In this document: in pieces, positions 6,158-7,566 of the stretch | How the letters are laid out: every line of letters starts with the position of its first letter | Position numbering within the stretch: position 1 is the first letter of the stretch | Assembly (NCBI RefSeq): GCF_023653455.1 | Contig: NZ_JAKEDR010000169.1 | Coordinates: 1 to 7,566, forward strand | Length of the DNA stretch: 7,566 nucleotides | Source: Paraclostridium ghonii | GTDB lineage: Bacteria; Bacillota; Clostridia; Peptostreptococcales; Peptostreptococcaceae | Reading direction: 5' to 3' | Translations under genes and position numbers: made by a program | The notes under the pieces: model-generated | Database searches by the model: none | Seen by the model: the letters and a program-made list of their open reading frames with translations, nothing else | What the model was told of the DNA's origin: nothing

Positions 6158-7480
6158 TTGAAAATTCCTAATCTTGTATATTCAACTTTAGTGCTCTTTT
6201 TGTCTAATTTTATAGTTAGGATACTAGGGTTTTTATATAAGATATTTTTATCAAATAATTTATCACAGGTTCACCTAGGAATATATCACATGGTGTTTAA
6301 TTTTTTAATGATATGTATAGCATTTACTACAACAGGAATACCTACTGCTCTTAGTTGCTTAGTTGCAAGAAAAAAGGCATTTAATGATAAACATAGTACA
6401 AATTCGCTTTTTATTTCAGCAATATATATATCATTTTTTATAGCAGGATTGATTTCCTTGATTGTTGCAATCAGTTCTGATATTCTATCTCTTAGGTTAT
6501 TACATAGTAATACTAGCTCTATATTTATACTAGCTCTGTGTCCATCTATAATAGCTATAACAATTTCAAATATTGTAAGAGGATATTATTATGGAATAAA
6601 ACAAGTTGATATCCCAGCTATCTCCCAAATTTTAGAGCAAATTTCAAAAATTGTATTTGTTTATTTAATAGTAAAAAACTTTAAATCCCCAACTTTAATT
6701 TGTTTATCAGCTATTATAGGTATATCTATAGGAGAGTGTATAAGCTTATCATTTATGACTCTAGGATTAGCTAGAAGGCCATATATAGATAATAAATATA
6801 CCATAAATATAAAAGAATTTATAAGGTCATCTTATAACACAATACGAATGTCCATACCGATTACCTGTAATCGTATGTCTAATATTGTTCTTAATTCTAT
6901 TAGTTCTATGATAATTCCATCTAGACTATCACTTTCTGGTATTACTTATACAACAGCTTTAGGTATTTATGGAACTATAGCTGGTATGGTATTTCCATTT
7001 ATATATCTTCCATTTATACTAGTTTCGGCACTTGTTGTAAATATAATTCCAAGCATTTCTTTAGATATAAGTAGTAAAAATATTAAAGCTATAAAAAGTA
7101 AAATTTTATTTGCTGTAATTCTTACACTTGTTATGGGAATTTTGTGCTCCATAATATTTTATCTATTTGGAGAAAAAATTTGCTTATATACATTTAAAAA
7201 TAAAATTGCTGGATTTTATTTAAAATATATGTGCTTAGTTCCATTGTTTCTAAGTTTAAATCATGTAATTTCAGGAATTCTTCACTCTATTGGAAAAGAA
7301 TTTATTGCTAGCGTTATAGGAATCACATCTATAGTAATACAAACACTTTGCCTATACTTTATACTTCCAATGCCTAATATAGGTTTGTGGGGTTATATAT
7401 TGATACTTACAGCAGTTCCTATTATAACATTTTTATTTAATTCTCATGTTTTATTTAAATCTTTAAAATCATTATATTAA
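6158..7480 (+). CDS. SpoVB-like MOP-superfamily flippase (polysaccharide / lipid-linked precursor exporter)
   Basis: Using the TTG start, this is a 440-residue polytopic membrane protein with about 12 hydrophobic segments (roughly 10-30, 44-66, 86-106, 121-141, 160-175, 177-203, 232-252, 266-296, 315-337, 351-371, 383-403, 407-427). SpoVB-type features are the first-helix region S16-N-F-I-V-R-I-L-G-F-L-Y-K, T57-T-T-G-I-P-T-A-L-S, and R141-G-Y-Y-Y-G followed by A154-I-S-Q-I-L-E-Q-I161. MOP transporters of this type (SpoVB, MurJ, Wzx) flip undecaprenyl-linked sugars across the cytoplasmic membrane; SpoVB itself is needed for spore cortex formation in Bacillus. At 440 residues with about 12 segments it is shorter than Bacillus SpoVB (about 520), so a Wzx-like exporter or a second, non-sporulation paralogue is possible and I withhold the gene name. 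It heads an operon with the next gene. No confident promoter is visible; TATAAC at 6131-6136 lacks a good -35. Confidence 0.85.
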   Translation: MKIPNLVYSTLVLFLSNFIVRILGFLYKIFLSNNLSQVHLGIYHMVFNFLMICIAFTTTGIPTALSCLVARKKAFNDKHSTNSLFISAIYISFFIAGLISLIVAISSDILSLRLLHSNTSSIFILALCPSIIAITISNIVRGYYYGIKQVDIPAISQILEQISKIVFVYLIVKNFKSPTLICLSAIIGISIGECISLSFMTLGLARRPYIDNKYTINIKEFIRSSYNTIRMSIPITCNRMSNIVLNSISSMIIPSRLSLSGITYTTALGIYGTIAGMVFPFIYLPFILVSALVVNIIPSISLDISSKNIKAIKSKILFAVILTLVMGILCSIIFYLFGEKICLYTFKNKIAGFYLKYMCLVPLFLSLNHVISGILHSIGKEFIASVIGITSIVIQTLCLYFILPMPNIGLWGYILILTAVPIITFLFNSHVLFKSLKSLY

Positions 7481-7493
7481 GGTGGTTACTTTT

Positions 7494-7566
7494 ATGATTA
7501 TTCTAAATAAAGATGCGAATTTATCTTTATCTATTTTTAATAAAAACAATTGTTTGTACATAAAAG
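7494..7566 (+). CDS. 5' end of an unrecognised gene, cut by the window edge
   Basis: An ATG at 7494 opens a frame of 24 codons that continues to the right edge without a stop. AAGGTGG (7479-7485) lies 8 nt upstream and overlaps the flippase TAA (7478-7480), so the two genes are 13 bp apart and should be co-transcribed, probably with coupled translation. The visible start (M-I-I-L-N-K-D-A-N-L-S-L-S-I-F) is not a signal peptide and is too short to assign to a family. Confidence 0.65.
   Translation, partial: MIILNKDANLSLSIFNKNNCLYIK

Noticed and set aside
6967..7152. Minus-strand open frame of 61 codons inside the flippase gene
   Set aside because: It is antisense to membrane segments of the flippase and has no family signature.

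Overview
The window is very AT-rich (about 25% G+C in the samples I counted, about 35% in one sample of the aminopeptidase gene). It uses strong AGGAGG-type ribosome binding sites, has short gaps between genes, and carries a SpoVB-type flippase and a selenium-metabolism-type LysR regulator. Together these suggest a low-GC, spore-forming member of the Clostridia. A Peptostreptococcaceae-like host (Clostridioides, Paraclostridium, Romboutsia and relatives) is my best guess, but it rests on resemblance from memory and not on a search. I see no tRNA, rRNA, CRISPR array, insertion sequence, integrase or phage gene. This looks like an ordinary chromosomal stretch, and I found no convincing new multi-gene system.

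Layout from left to right. A lipoprotein gene on the minus strand (22-744) is divergent from a LysR-family regulator on the plus strand (933-1847). The 188 bp between them hold an extended -10 promoter for the regulator and a nested dyad that could be its operator. The regulator converges on a minus-strand M18 aminopeptidase (2008-3402), and a perfect 42-bp palindrome between them serves as a two-way terminator. Upstream of the peptidase on the same strand are a small DUF896 (YnzC-like) gene (3481-3699) and a MocR/GabR-type regulator (3711-5135). The MocR and DUF896 genes are tightly coupled, and the peptidase also has its own extended -10 promoter.

The MocR gene is divergent from a PHP-family, HisJ-like phosphatase gene (5252-6064). 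The 116 bp between them contain a near-perfect 17/18-bp direct repeat. One copy lies just upstream of the -35 and the other over the -10 of a good candidate promoter for the phosphatase. This is the most interesting regulatory structure in the window. After a terminator (6069-6108) comes a SpoVB-like MOP flippase (6158-7480, TTG start), then the first 24 codons of an unrecognised gene whose ribosome binding site overlaps the flippase stop codon.

Functionally the genes fall into three loosely linked groups: a regulator with an envelope lipoprotein; a MocR regulator with DUF896, peptide turnover and a divergent small-molecule phosphatase; and a cell-wall or spore-cortex lipid-linked precursor flippase that starts a new operon running off the right edge.
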